A DNA stretch of 64,000 bases. It comes from Lacinutrix mariniflava. Lineage in GTDB: Bacteria; Bacteroidota; Bacteroidia; Flavobacteriales; Flavobacteriaceae. The translations under genes and the position numbers were made by a program. Positions within the stretch are counted from its first letter, which is position 1. Each line of letters opens with the position of its first letter. Shown in pieces: positions 36,785 through 44,959 of this stretch. The notes below the pieces were generated by a model that made no database searches, was not told the DNA's origin, and worked only from the letters and a program-made list of their open reading frames with translations. The DNA is taken from NCBI RefSeq assembly GCF_001418015.1, contig NZ_LIQG01000029.1:1-64000 (forward strand). Direction: 5' to 3'.

Positions 36785-37483
36785 TTAATTTTTTTCTTTT
36801 TTAACATAAAGAGTATCGTATACTGCAATTGTAGCATCTTCTCCTAAAGCTCCTTTGCCTTTAAATTTTTTGACTAATAACTCTTCTCCTGTTATGCCAT
36901 CTAATTCTATGAAAAACTGACCTACTATGTTATTATATTCTCCTTTAAAATCTAATTCCCAATATGGACCTTTTCTAGTATTTTCTGTTGCTTCTGGTTC
37001 ATTAAATCTACGAATACTTATTACTTGCTTGTTTAAATTTTCTACGTTGTGTTTTGCTAAATATTGTTTTATATTTTTCCATGAATATGTATAAGGCTTA
37101 TCTAAATCTTCTTCTTTTATTAGTTCTCCATCTTCATTATATTCTTTTATTATACCTTTTTGAAAACTGTTAGGAAGTCTTTCTACACTTAATTTTAATT
37201 TTCCAGTTTTATAAAAAGCGTAAAATTCCTCAAAGGGATTATTTTCTGTTTTAATTATTTCTATATAATATTGTTTGTTTTCTCTTTGTTTAACATTAAT
37301 AGTATCATTTTTAATGAAATTATATTCTTTAAGATTATTTTTATTCTTGTAAAACGTTTCAATATCAAAAGTTTTCATAATAGTATATTGTTTAACAGTA
37401 TTGTTTGTATTTGTTATTTCTTTATTTTGTCCGATACAACTATTTAAAGTTGCTATAATTAATACTAGATATAATCTTTTCAT
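36785..37483 (-). CDS. Lipoprotein, predicted immunity for the 39.4-kb TssD effector
   Basis: A 232-residue lipoprotein (signal LVLIIATLNSC, lipobox Cys 16). The middle has MORN/YwqK-like phrases (FYKTGKLKLSVERLPN, GIIKEYNEDGELIKEE) and the end is a beta-rich domain (GPYWELDFKGEYNNIVGQFFIELDG). No enzyme motif is present. It begins four bases after the effector stop codon, the usual position of an immunity gene, and would sit in the periplasm, where a metallopeptidase effector would act. The immunity role is inferred from position. Confidence 0.7.
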   Translation of the reverse strand: MKRLYLVLIIATLNSCIGQNKEITNTNNTVKQYTIMKTFDIETFYKNKNNLKEYNFIKNDTINVKQRENKQYYIEIIKTENNPFEEFYAFYKTGKLKLSVERLPNSFQKGIIKEYNEDGELIKEEDLDKPYTYSWKNIKQYLAKHNVENLNKQVISIRRFNEPEATENTRKGPYWELDFKGEYNNIVGQFFIELDGITGEELLVKKFKGKGALGEDATIAVYDTLYVKKEKN

Positions 37484-37487
37484 AATT

Positions 37488-39380
37488 TTATTCTTTATCT
37501 AAATTGTTCCATAAAATATCCCATTGCCATTGCCAACTACTTATTACAGGTATTGGTGGAGAATTTTCAACATCTGAGTAATCCATAATGTTATCTGTTT
37601 TAGACCTGTCGAAAAAGAATTTTGGAGTTCCATTAAAAGGGTGATATAAGCCCATTGCATGAAAAGTTTCGTGTGCAACAGTACTATCTGCAAAACCTAA
37701 AGCATAAATTACAACAGATCTATTTGCAGATGGAATTCCATAAGCTCGTCCATAAATACCTCCAAATTTTTCGTTAATAAAATAAATTTTATAGTGTTTA
37801 CGATAATCTTTGCCTTTAGAATCAAATTCATCGTAAAGCGCTGTATTTAAATGGTTTTGTATTGCATCTGAAGTTCCATTTAGAATATTGCCTCCAGCTG
37901 AGTAGTTTGTATTGAATACTGTATCTGACGATAAATCTAGGCTTACTGTTTCATATTTAGCATTAGACAATGCTTGATTAAAATATTTTGTAAATTCCGC
38001 TTCCCTTCCTGATGGAGTACCTGTTTTATTACTTCCAATACCTAACAATGCAGTTTCTACCTGTACAAAAACAATATCAGCTTTATAACGGTGTGCTTTG
38101 TTGTTGGCTTTTACTTTAAATTTACCTGCAAATTTACCATCGGATTCAACTTCTATAAATTGGTCTGTTCCAAACTCTTTTATACATTCTATTGTTAAAT
38201 CATTTGCTAATTCTTTTTTTCCTACGGTTTTATGTGATACTTCTGTTTTATCGAGTTTAAAAAAGTTCTTATCGAATTTATATTCAATTTTTTTGGCATC
38301 AGAACCTTCGACTTCTACTTTTAGTGTTAGTGTAGCTTTTTTAGTAGGCAATAAAGTTAAAACTGGTACTACATATTTATCATTAGCTTTTATTGGGTGT
38401 TGTGGCATTTCAAAAAGCTTGCCTAGTTTTACATACTCTGCATCGCTTTGTACAAAGCTACCAGTTGCATAACTACCAATTATATCTTTATAAAATACAT
38501 CTCCTTTTTTTCCTGTGTCTCCCATGCGTAACCAATCGAAACCATATTCTCCTTTATATCCATTTCCTGTTCTAAAATTAACTAAAACTTTTGGTGATGG
38601 TACAACCTGTAAAGCACTACTCTTTTTCTGGTAGCCATTATGGTCTACTTTAGCAATCAATTTATCTATGTCCGCTGTTTTAAACTCTTCCCATTGTTCT
38701 TTTATTTCTAGAGTTGTTAATTCTATTTCACCATCTTCATTTATGCTTTCCTCAAAGATGAGTTCTGTTTCACCATTTTCAAACTCTGTTCCATCTTCTT
38801 TAGTAATAGTTATGGTTACAGCATCGCTTTCTTGGTTTTCTATTAGTGCTGTTAATGCTATACTTTCTTTATATGTTATTTCTTGAAGTATTTCTTTAGT
38901 TTCTGGATGTATCCAGTTTATGTTTGTAATGCTTGGTATTGGTTGTTGGTTATCTAAAACCGTTTGCTCTGCATTAGCACTCAAATCCGTTACCTTCCAA
39001 TACCACTCAAATAATTTAACACCATCTTGAACCATTATTGCAGGAGAGACTTGAATGTAAGTCATCATGGGTTTATTGTTTATGCCATCGAAATTTTCTT
39101 CATGTTTTAGGCAGTAAGCATCAAAAAGCTCAATAGTTCTACTTTTACTAGTTAAAGTAGATGGAGATAATACTATTTTAAGATTTTTCATGGTATTGTT
39201 ACCAACCATCCATTCGTAAAACAAGGTTTCTTTTGTGGTTTCGAAAACAATACTAAAAAGTCCTCCTGTGGGTTTGCTAGAAGGCAAACCATTGTTACTG
39301 GATTTTTGATTAAAATTGACGTTAAACTTTAAGATATTAAAGGTTTTATCGTCTATATATAATTTTGCAACTATGCTCAT
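37488..39380 (-). CDS. TssD (Hcp-like) tube protein fused to a metzincin effector
   Basis: A 630-residue protein. Residues about 1-135 match TssD, the Hcp-like tube protein of the Bacteroidetes T6SS (IAxL-type start, LPSSKPTGGLFSIVFETTKE, EWMVGN, ISPAIMVQDG-like end). A beta-sandwich linker region (about 150-420) follows. The C-terminal domain (about 425-630) has HETFHAMGLYH (570-580), the HExxHxxGxxH zinc site of metzincins, with a Met-turn NIMDYS (Met 599) and a tail rich in Trp. It should be loaded as part of the tube and delivered as a zinc endopeptidase. The lipoprotein gene downstream would protect the producer. Confidence 0.85.
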   Translation of the reverse strand: MSIVAKLYIDDKTFNILKFNVNFNQKSSNNGLPSSKPTGGLFSIVFETTKETLFYEWMVGNNTMKNLKIVLSPSTLTSKSRTIELFDAYCLKHEENFDGINNKPMMTYIQVSPAIMVQDGVKLFEWYWKVTDLSANAEQTVLDNQQPIPSITNINWIHPETKEILQEITYKESIALTALIENQESDAVTITITKEDGTEFENGETELIFEESINEDGEIELTTLEIKEQWEEFKTADIDKLIAKVDHNGYQKKSSALQVVPSPKVLVNFRTGNGYKGEYGFDWLRMGDTGKKGDVFYKDIIGSYATGSFVQSDAEYVKLGKLFEMPQHPIKANDKYVVPVLTLLPTKKATLTLKVEVEGSDAKKIEYKFDKNFFKLDKTEVSHKTVGKKELANDLTIECIKEFGTDQFIEVESDGKFAGKFKVKANNKAHRYKADIVFVQVETALLGIGSNKTGTPSGREAEFTKYFNQALSNAKYETVSLDLSSDTVFNTNYSAGGNILNGTSDAIQNHLNTALYDEFDSKGKDYRKHYKIYFINEKFGGIYGRAYGIPSANRSVVIYALGFADSTVAHETFHAMGLYHPFNGTPKFFFDRSKTDNIMDYSDVENSPPIPVISSWQWQWDILWNNLDKE

Positions 39381-39392
39381 AATTATAAAAAG
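38981..39392 (-). repeat. Direct repeat of the TssD coding region, copy 1
   Basis: The first 400 bp of this effector gene and 12 bp before it are nearly identical to 46269-46680 (about 13 differences by eye). Identity stops abruptly after the WKVTDL codons, where the variable parts begin. Confidence 0.9.
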
Positions 39393-39690
39393 GGTTTACT
39401 GTATTGTGTTGCTATTTTTAAATTTTATTTATTTTAGAAAACTAGAAGAACTAAAATACAGTAATTTAAGACTTAAAACAATAATTTAGTTTAGAGATGT
39501 AAAAGCATTCGGTTTTTTTGCAGAAGCAATTCTTATTTTTTCATGAAAACTATCTTTCTTTTAAGTATGGCGTAGTTATCTATTTAGTAAAATAATGACC
39601 TAAGACGTTTAAATGCTCATTATTTTATTAGGGTGTAAAATTTAAAACATGAGGACGTTAAAAAGAAATTAAGCTAAGCCGTAAAAGCAT
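39393..39690. other. Intergenic region upstream of the first TssD effector
   Basis: A gene-free stretch. A GCATTCGGTTTTT motif near 39506 recurs upstream of other island genes (33374 and 46803), but the palindrome itself is not recognisable here. An 11-bp inverted repeat (39588-39598 with 39617-39627, TAAAATAATGA) may terminate the transcript of the gene ending at 39691. Confidence 0.45.
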
Positions 39691-41352
39691 TTATTTTAAT
39701 TCAAAGTTTTTAATATGTGGATTCCAATTGTTACCTAAAGTCTTGCCTAAATTACGAATCGATACTTCTCCTGAAATTTGCACTAGCCAATAACCGTCTA
39801 TATTTTTAAATAAATAGTAGTTGGAGCTTGGTGTTTCGTCCATGCCACAACCTAACCTATAACCCGTAAAAACACCTAATAATTGAACATCTTTACTTTT
39901 TATAAGTCGTGTTTTAGAATGGAAAATAGACTCTTTATCCACTAAAAAAGTATTAAGTGTCTTTGCTGTTTTTGCATCGATACCTTTAATGGTGATTAGA
40001 CCTTTTTCTCTATTATACCAGTAGACTCTATCTTTATCTTTGTAATAATAACCAATGCGTTTAAAAGTTGCAGCATCTGCTATTGTTTCTATAGTGTTCC
40101 AGAAAATTTTGTTGTCTTTTTGAGTGAGTAAATATTCGAATTTTTTTTCGATAGGCACTACTTGATTACCTGTTATACTAATAGATAGTTTGTTTTCTTT
40201 TGCTTGAGTAATTTGCGTTTTGGTTAAGTCTTTATATAGTCTTTTGGTCCATGGATCGTAGGCTTGATTTTTATATATAATATATCTTGAATCTTCTGTT
40301 ATAAATGTATTTTCAGGAGTAACGAAGCCGTCGTATTTAAAAGGAAATTTTTTATTGACTACTTTGTTTTTTCTAGCAATATATTTTCTGTCGTAAACGC
40401 CGTTTTTATCATAACAAAAATCGGAATGTGGTAACATGCCAAATGTTTTAGCATCAAAATCTGTTTCTAAAGTATTGTAGCCAGCATAAACGTTAATGCC
40501 ATCTGTAACATAAGCTCTATTTATTTGATCCCATACTTTTACATTTTTAAAATTTTCTGGTTTAATAGGTAGTTTGTCGGTTTTATAATAGACGTAATTT
40601 TTGTCTATTGCGTATGCTCTAGACAGTTTTTTAATGGTTTGCGCATCCATATCCAGTTTTACAAATTCCTTTGTAAGCACGTGTTTTGATGTTTTAAAAA
40701 TAATAGAATTAATAGGTTTTACGTTTTCATTATCGAATGTTACAATGTCTCCGTTTAAATAAAAATGATTTTTATCGAAACAGTAATTGGCACAAGATTT
40801 TATAACACTAGAACCATCTGAACCTTCTATTTTTTTATCGAAATAATAGATGTAGTTTTTGTCTTTATAATAATAGCTATTAAAACACTTTATAGATTCA
40901 AAACTTGCAACATCTGAAACCTGAATAGGATTAGCATTTTTGTAAACATCATTTTTAGTTTTCCATAATACTTCAGGATTATTGTAATTATTGTTTCTGC
41001 CGACTATTTTAAAACCTGTAGTGTCTGTTTTAATAAAGTGACCTCTATAATAAATACCATTTTTATCTAATGCAAAAAAGCCTCTTTCGTTATATTTTGG
41101 GAATGTGAAACTTGAAATATTTACGGATAGGTATTTTCTCTCGTTACAGTTTTGATAGATTACATTGTTTGAATTTACAATATAAATGTCTTCATCAAAA
41201 TACTTGCAGTTAGATAAGCTAACTGTTAAACTGTCATTTATTATTGGAGCGTTTAGAGTTTCTATTATTTCTGGTACTGCGTTTTTGTTTTGCGCACAAC
41301 TATAAGTTAAACAGAAAATTACAATGATGTTAAATAGTATTGTTTTTTTCAT
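39691..41352 (-). CDS. DKNYY-family lipoprotein
   Basis: A 553-residue lipoprotein (signal ending LTYSC, lipobox Cys 19). It contains more than ten copies of a repeat of the type DKNxxYYxxxxI (DKNYVYYKTDKLPI, DKNHFYLNGDIV, DKNGVYDRKYIARK, DKDRVYWYNREKG), the DKNYY family, each probably a short beta unit. Its function is unknown. It overlaps the upstream gene by 4 bp and lies between the two effector units, so an immunity role or an accessory role at the surface is possible. Confidence 0.8.
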   Translation of the reverse strand: MKKTILFNIIVIFCLTYSCAQNKNAVPEIIETLNAPIINDSLTVSLSNCKYFDEDIYIVNSNNVIYQNCNERKYLSVNISSFTFPKYNERGFFALDKNGIYYRGHFIKTDTTGFKIVGRNNNYNNPEVLWKTKNDVYKNANPIQVSDVASFESIKCFNSYYYKDKNYIYYFDKKIEGSDGSSVIKSCANYCFDKNHFYLNGDIVTFDNENVKPINSIIFKTSKHVLTKEFVKLDMDAQTIKKLSRAYAIDKNYVYYKTDKLPIKPENFKNVKVWDQINRAYVTDGINVYAGYNTLETDFDAKTFGMLPHSDFCYDKNGVYDRKYIARKNKVVNKKFPFKYDGFVTPENTFITEDSRYIIYKNQAYDPWTKRLYKDLTKTQITQAKENKLSISITGNQVVPIEKKFEYLLTQKDNKIFWNTIETIADAATFKRIGYYYKDKDRVYWYNREKGLITIKGIDAKTAKTLNTFLVDKESIFHSKTRLIKSKDVQLLGVFTGYRLGCGMDETPSSNYYLFKNIDGYWLVQISGEVSIRNLGKTLGNNWNPHIKNFELK

Positions 41353-41828
41353 TTAGAGAGCATTTTTTGAATATAACGATTGAATTTCTTGTTTATACTA
41401 CCAAGATACAAACACGGATTTATATTATTTGTTTTTTTGCAATTTTCTGTTTTAAGAATTATGTTTTGTGTAAATGAACTAATCTCTATTTCTTGTGAAA
41501 TGGCGTTGTTTTTATTAAAAAAAGAAATTTTTATATCATAATTTACATCACTAGCATGCGTTTTTTCTGCTTTCCTAATACGTTTAAATATTTTACAAAT
41601 CTCCCTTTTTGTTAAAGTTCTTTCATATGTTTTTATTTTTTCATCCTTTTCTTCTATTGATTTTTCTTGGTTTATTGGAGGAATACTAAGCGTTTTACTC
41701 TTTATTGTGTATTTAGATAAAACAACCTTTTCAAATTCTTGATTTTTAAAAAAATTAGTGTCTATAGATTGTTGTGCTACTACAAAAGAAGATGAGTAAA
41801 ATAAAATGATACAAAAGAATGATTTCAT
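41349..41828 (-). CDS. Exported hypothetical protein
   Basis: 159 residues with a signal peptide (about 1-18, SSSFVVAQ), a charged middle, two cysteine-containing stretches near the end (KTENCKKTNNINPCLYLGS) that could form a disulphide bond, and no recognised family. It overlaps the DKNYY gene by 4 bp (ATGA), so the two are translated together. Confidence 0.65.
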   Translation of the reverse strand: MKSFFCIILFYSSSFVVAQQSIDTNFFKNQEFEKVVLSKYTIKSKTLSIPPINQEKSIEEKDEKIKTYERTLTKREICKIFKRIRKAEKTHASDVNYDIKISFFNKNNAISQEIEISSFTQNIILKTENCKKTNNINPCLYLGSINKKFNRYIQKMLSK

Positions 41829-41967
41829 TGGTTTTTAAAAATTATAATTAACTATTCTGTTTTGTATAGTTCTTGCTTGATGTTGAAATACAATTGGAAA
41901 TAAGGTTAAATCTCATTTGGAAGTTCAATTTGACGATAGATAGCAATGTTTATAAGGAATATAATTA

Positions 41968-42441
41968 TTATTGATTAACAATGTCTTTATATTTCTTAGT
42001 CAAAAATTCCATGAATTCTCGAACTATTTCAGGAATATCTGAGCCTGGTTCTATTTCATATTTGGTTTGATGCTCTTTAAATTTAAATAAAAACTCTAAG
42101 TCCACAGCATCAACACAAACTCCACAACCATACTTGTTATCTTTTGAGGAAATTTCTTGAGGAAAGTTATTAATTATATTAATATCTGATAAAGATAATG
42201 ATGTTGTCTTACCAAAAGACTCTATAGTATTATTCTTTATGGTATAAATGCTTTTTTTTCCATCAAGTGATATTAATGAGCATGTAATACTATATATTTC
42301 ATGGCGTAGAACTGTATTATTCGATGAAATTTCTTTTTTATCATGTCCCATGTTGCATGAAAATAAAATTAAACAAATTGCTAAATATTTGATAATCAAA
42401 AATTTAAAATTAAACTTCTGTCTTTTTGGATAATATCCCAT
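41968..42441 (-). CDS. Small lipoprotein, predicted immunity-type
   Basis: About 157 residues from the ATG at 42441, although a TTG at 42399 would give the neater signal MIIKYLAICLILFSC. Lipobox Cys follows. The mature part has a CGVCVD motif and a helical end (IVREFMEFLTKKYKDIV). No family is recognised. It stands at the end of the effector operon, after what seems to be an effector tail relic, where immunity genes are expected. Confidence 0.6.
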   Translation of the reverse strand: MGYYPKRQKFNFKFLIIKYLAICLILFSCNMGHDKKEISSNNTVLRHEIYSITCSLISLDGKKSIYTIKNNTIESFGKTTSLSLSDINIINNFPQEISSKDNKYGCGVCVDAVDLEFLFKFKEHQTKYEIEPGSDIPEIVREFMEFLTKKYKDIVNQ

Positions 42442-42443
42442 TG

Positions 42444-42554
42444 CTATTTGAAAAAACAATTCATTTTATCATACTCTCCATAGTCGCATATTCTTTGGCG
42501 ATAGCTGCTACTTATGGTAAATGTGAGTATTAAAAAGGTTAAAAGTGGTTTCAT
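42444..42554 (-). pseudogene. Truncated third copy of the YD-like immunity gene
   Basis: The frame begins MKPLLTFLILTFTISSSYRQ, then RICDYGEYD, as in the two full copies upstream, and then departs abruptly (KMNCFFK, stop TAG). The frame after the stop reads QWDIIQKD, similar to the Trp-rich tails of the two TssD effectors (WQWDILW and WKHQWLAMQ). It looks like a recombination joint between an immunity gene start and an effector end. Confidence 0.7.
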
Positions 42555-42589
42555 TTTGAAGTAAATTCAATTAACTATAATTTTCTTTG

Positions 42590-43372
42590 TTAATAATAAC
42601 ATTCATAATGATACTTATATTCTTTATTTGAATCCTTTATTGTAATAATTAATTTGTCATTGTCATTGTCATTATAATTATAGTCAGAATAAAAGACATC
42701 ATTTGAGCGCTTATTTTCATATTTAACTTCGCAAATACGATTATTTTCATATTTATATTTATACAGCCTATTAATTTGAAGAGATCCTCTTCTCAATTGA
42801 GTATGCGAAACTTCTTCTAGCTTTTTATTTTTATATAAAAACTTAATCTCTTGCTTTCTATCATTGTTTAAAAAAGCAATTTCGATTCTTTCAATCTTAT
42901 TGTCTTCATTCCAAAAATAACTATATAATTTATGGTCTTTCGTTACACATTTTATCTGGTTTTTGAGGTTGTACTCATAATCAACAATTAAAAAATCATT
43001 ATACTTAATTTGTTTTAAGTTTCCATTAGCATAATAAGTTAATATAGCATCATGAGTTCCATTATCATCTGTAATCTTAATTTTATTAGGCTTCCTGATA
43101 TCAGGATAAACATAATAAGAATTATTTATACCGTCGCATGACGTTTCTATTCTTTCTTCATAAAATTTAGCTTCTATTAATCGTGCTAAAGAATCATATT
43201 TATATATGTTAGTCAGTTTGTTTTTGTCTAAGACTTTTACTACAGAAAATTCTGTTTTATCTACTCCATTAATTGTATTTAAAACAAAATCATACTCTCC
43301 ATAATCGCATATTCTTTGGCTAAAGCTGTTTATAGTAAATATGAGTATTAAGAGCGTTAAAAGTGGTTTCAT
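42590..43372 (-). CDS. YD/Rhs-like exported protein, copy 2
   Basis: A 260-residue protein with a signal peptide (about 1-18, SFSQ), RICDYGEYDFVLNTINGVDKT, and YD-repeat-like strands (LTYYANGNLKQIKYNDFLIVDYEYN, FWNEDNKIERIEI, LYKYKYENNRICEV). It is a close paralogue of the gene five bases upstream at 43377. Both end in the same HYECYY. They are probably periplasmic immunity proteins kept as a duplicated set, which is an inference from their position behind the effector. Confidence 0.75.
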   Translation of the reverse strand: MKPLLTLLILIFTINSFSQRICDYGEYDFVLNTINGVDKTEFSVVKVLDKNKLTNIYKYDSLARLIEAKFYEERIETSCDGINNSYYVYPDIRKPNKIKITDDNGTHDAILTYYANGNLKQIKYNDFLIVDYEYNLKNQIKCVTKDHKLYSYFWNEDNKIERIEIAFLNNDRKQEIKFLYKNKKLEEVSHTQLRRGSLQINRLYKYKYENNRICEVKYENKRSNDVFYSDYNYNDNDNDKLIITIKDSNKEYKYHYECYY

Positions 43373-43376
43373 TTAT

Positions 43377-44177
43377 CTAATAATAACATTCATAATGGTT
43401 AAGATACTTTTTACCTGAGTTTTTTCTAGCTATTATTAATTTATCTCTATTATCGTAATTATAATTAAAATAAAAGACATCACTTAACTGTTCGCCTTTA
43501 ACTTTAACTTCACAAACACGTTCTTTTTCATATTTATAGGTGTATAATCTATTAATCAGTTGAAAACCAAGTCGTACTTTAGTATGAGAAACTTCTTTTA
43601 GTTTATTTTCTTTATATAAAAACTTAATTTCTTGATGTGTTTTATCATCTAAGAAATCAATTTCAATTCTTTTAATTTTATTGTTCTTATTCCAAAAGTA
43701 AATATAAAACTTATTGTCTTTAGTTATACTTTTTATTTGGTTATTAATATTGTACTCATAATCTACAGTTAAAATAGCATCATATTTAATCTGTTTTAAA
43801 TTTCCATTAATATCATAATTCAATATTGCGTTTAGCGTTCCATCTTCATCAGTAATTTCTAATTTTTTAGGTTTTAATTTACTTGAATATTTATAATGAG
43901 AATTATTAGCATTATTACATGAACTTCTAGCATCTGCAAATATTTCACCTCTACCTGTAAAATTAACTTCTATTAAACGACATAAGGAGTCGTATTTATA
44001 TATATGTAGAGGCTTTTTTTGATCATCATTCATAAATTTAACTAATAAAAAATCTGTTTTATCTACTCCATTAATTGTATTTAAAACAAAATCATACTCT
44101 CCATAATTGCATATTCTTTGGCTGTATGTGTTTATAGTGTACATAAGTATGACTAAGAAAGTTAAAAAATATTTCAT
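43377..44177 (-). CDS. YD/Rhs-like exported protein, copy 1
   Basis: A 266-residue paralogue of the 42590-43372 gene with the same layout: signal peptide ending TYSQ, RICNYGEYDFVLNTINGVDKTD, four YD-like strand pairs and a HYECYY end. It has an extra insertion around residues 70-85 (GEIFADARSSCNN). It follows directly (one base) after the frame that extends the MORN-like gene, so it belongs to the effector operon starting at 46668. Confidence 0.75.
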   Translation of the reverse strand: MKYFLTFLVILMYTINTYSQRICNYGEYDFVLNTINGVDKTDFLLVKFMNDDQKKPLHIYKYDSLCRLIEVNFTGRGEIFADARSSCNNANNSHYKYSSKLKPKKLEITDEDGTLNAILNYDINGNLKQIKYDAILTVDYEYNINNQIKSITKDNKFYIYFWNKNNKIKRIEIDFLDDKTHQEIKFLYKENKLKEVSHTKVRLGFQLINRLYTYKYEKERVCEVKVKGEQLSDVFYFNYNYDNRDKLIIARKNSGKKYLNHYECYY

Positions 44178-44178
44178 T

Positions 44179-44345
44179 TTAGAGTTTATTTAAATCTATG
44201 TTTTTAGTTTCTATTTCAATAGCTTCTTCTTTTTCACGAGGAGGATACAGTTTATTGTACAAATCTTTAGGGTTAAGCTTATCTCCCTTTTTTATAGTTG
44301 CTTGAATATTATCTTCAACCTCAATATTTATTAAGTAATAATTTT
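44179..44345 (-). other. Open frame continuing the MORN-like gene after a one-base shift
   Basis: From just before the stop of the MORN-like gene, another frame stays open for about 55 codons (KNYYLINIEVEDNIQATIKKG, then LNPKDLYNKLYPPREKEE) and stops one base before the next gene at 44177. It has a normal coding look and perfect operon spacing. It may be the true C-terminus of the MORN-like protein, separated by a frameshift at an A6 run, or a separate relic. Confidence 0.45.
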
Positions 44346-44957
44346 TTATTCTTTTGGTGTACCATTAGTGTAGTAAGTTGTCTCAGTTATATCTCCTTGT
44401 TCATCGAATTTACACCATTCGCCTTCTTTTTTTCCGTTTCGGTAATTACCTTCTTCTTTTATTATTCCAGTTTTGTAATAAAAATCTTTGTATTTACCGT
44501 TACCTGCACTGCCAAAGGTTGTTTTATAAATTAAATCTCCATTTATATTATACACACTGTATCTACCTATTACTAAACCATTTTTATAATTAATAGTTTG
44601 CACTAACTTTTTTTTTAGTGCTGTTTTCCATAAGCCATTTTTATAACCATAATAAAAAAAACCTTGAGTTGTAATGCCTGTTGATTCTCCTACAAAAAAC
44701 AAACCTAATTTTTTTCTATAATCTTTTGAATCAAATTTAGCAGCTTCACTATCAATTTTTTCTATCACTAAATATTCTATATTATATAGTTTTTTGTGTT
44801 TTTCAATAAAACCATAATGCTTTATTCCTTCTATAATTTCTGTTTTTAATTGTAATGAACTAATGGGTGTAAATGGGCTTTCTGGTTTTTCTTTAGATTT
44901 TTGTGCAAACGATAAAATACTAAATATCAATAGTATTAAAGTAATTGGTGTTTTCAT
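44346..44957 (-). CDS. MORN/YwqK-like exported protein, predicted immunity
   Basis: A 203-residue protein with a signal peptide (about 1-18, ILSFAQ) and MORN-like units in the C-terminal half (GYKNGLWKTALKK, YKNGLVIGRYSVYNINGD, YRNGKKEGEWCKFDEQGDI). It begins two bases after the stop codon of the metzincin part of the second TssD effector, as expected of its immunity gene. An open frame continues past its stop (see 44179-44345). Confidence 0.72.
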   Translation of the reverse strand: MKTPITLILLIFSILSFAQKSKEKPESPFTPISSLQLKTEIIEGIKHYGFIEKHKKLYNIEYLVIEKIDSEAAKFDSKDYRKKLGLFFVGESTGITTQGFFYYGYKNGLWKTALKKKLVQTINYKNGLVIGRYSVYNINGDLIYKTTFGSAGNGKYKDFYYKTGIIKEEGNYRNGKKEGEWCKFDEQGDITETTYYTNGTPKE

Positions 44958-44959
44958 TC

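Noticed and set aside
39420-39520. Copy of the island palindrome upstream of the first TssD effector
   Set aside because: The GCATTCGGTTTTT flank is present, but no stretch at the right distance matches the 20-bp palindrome well enough to call.
42399-42459. TTG start at 42459 for the small lipoprotein gene
   Set aside because: The added residues overlap the effector-tail relic and do not form part of a signal peptide; ATG at 42441 or TTG at 42399 fits better.
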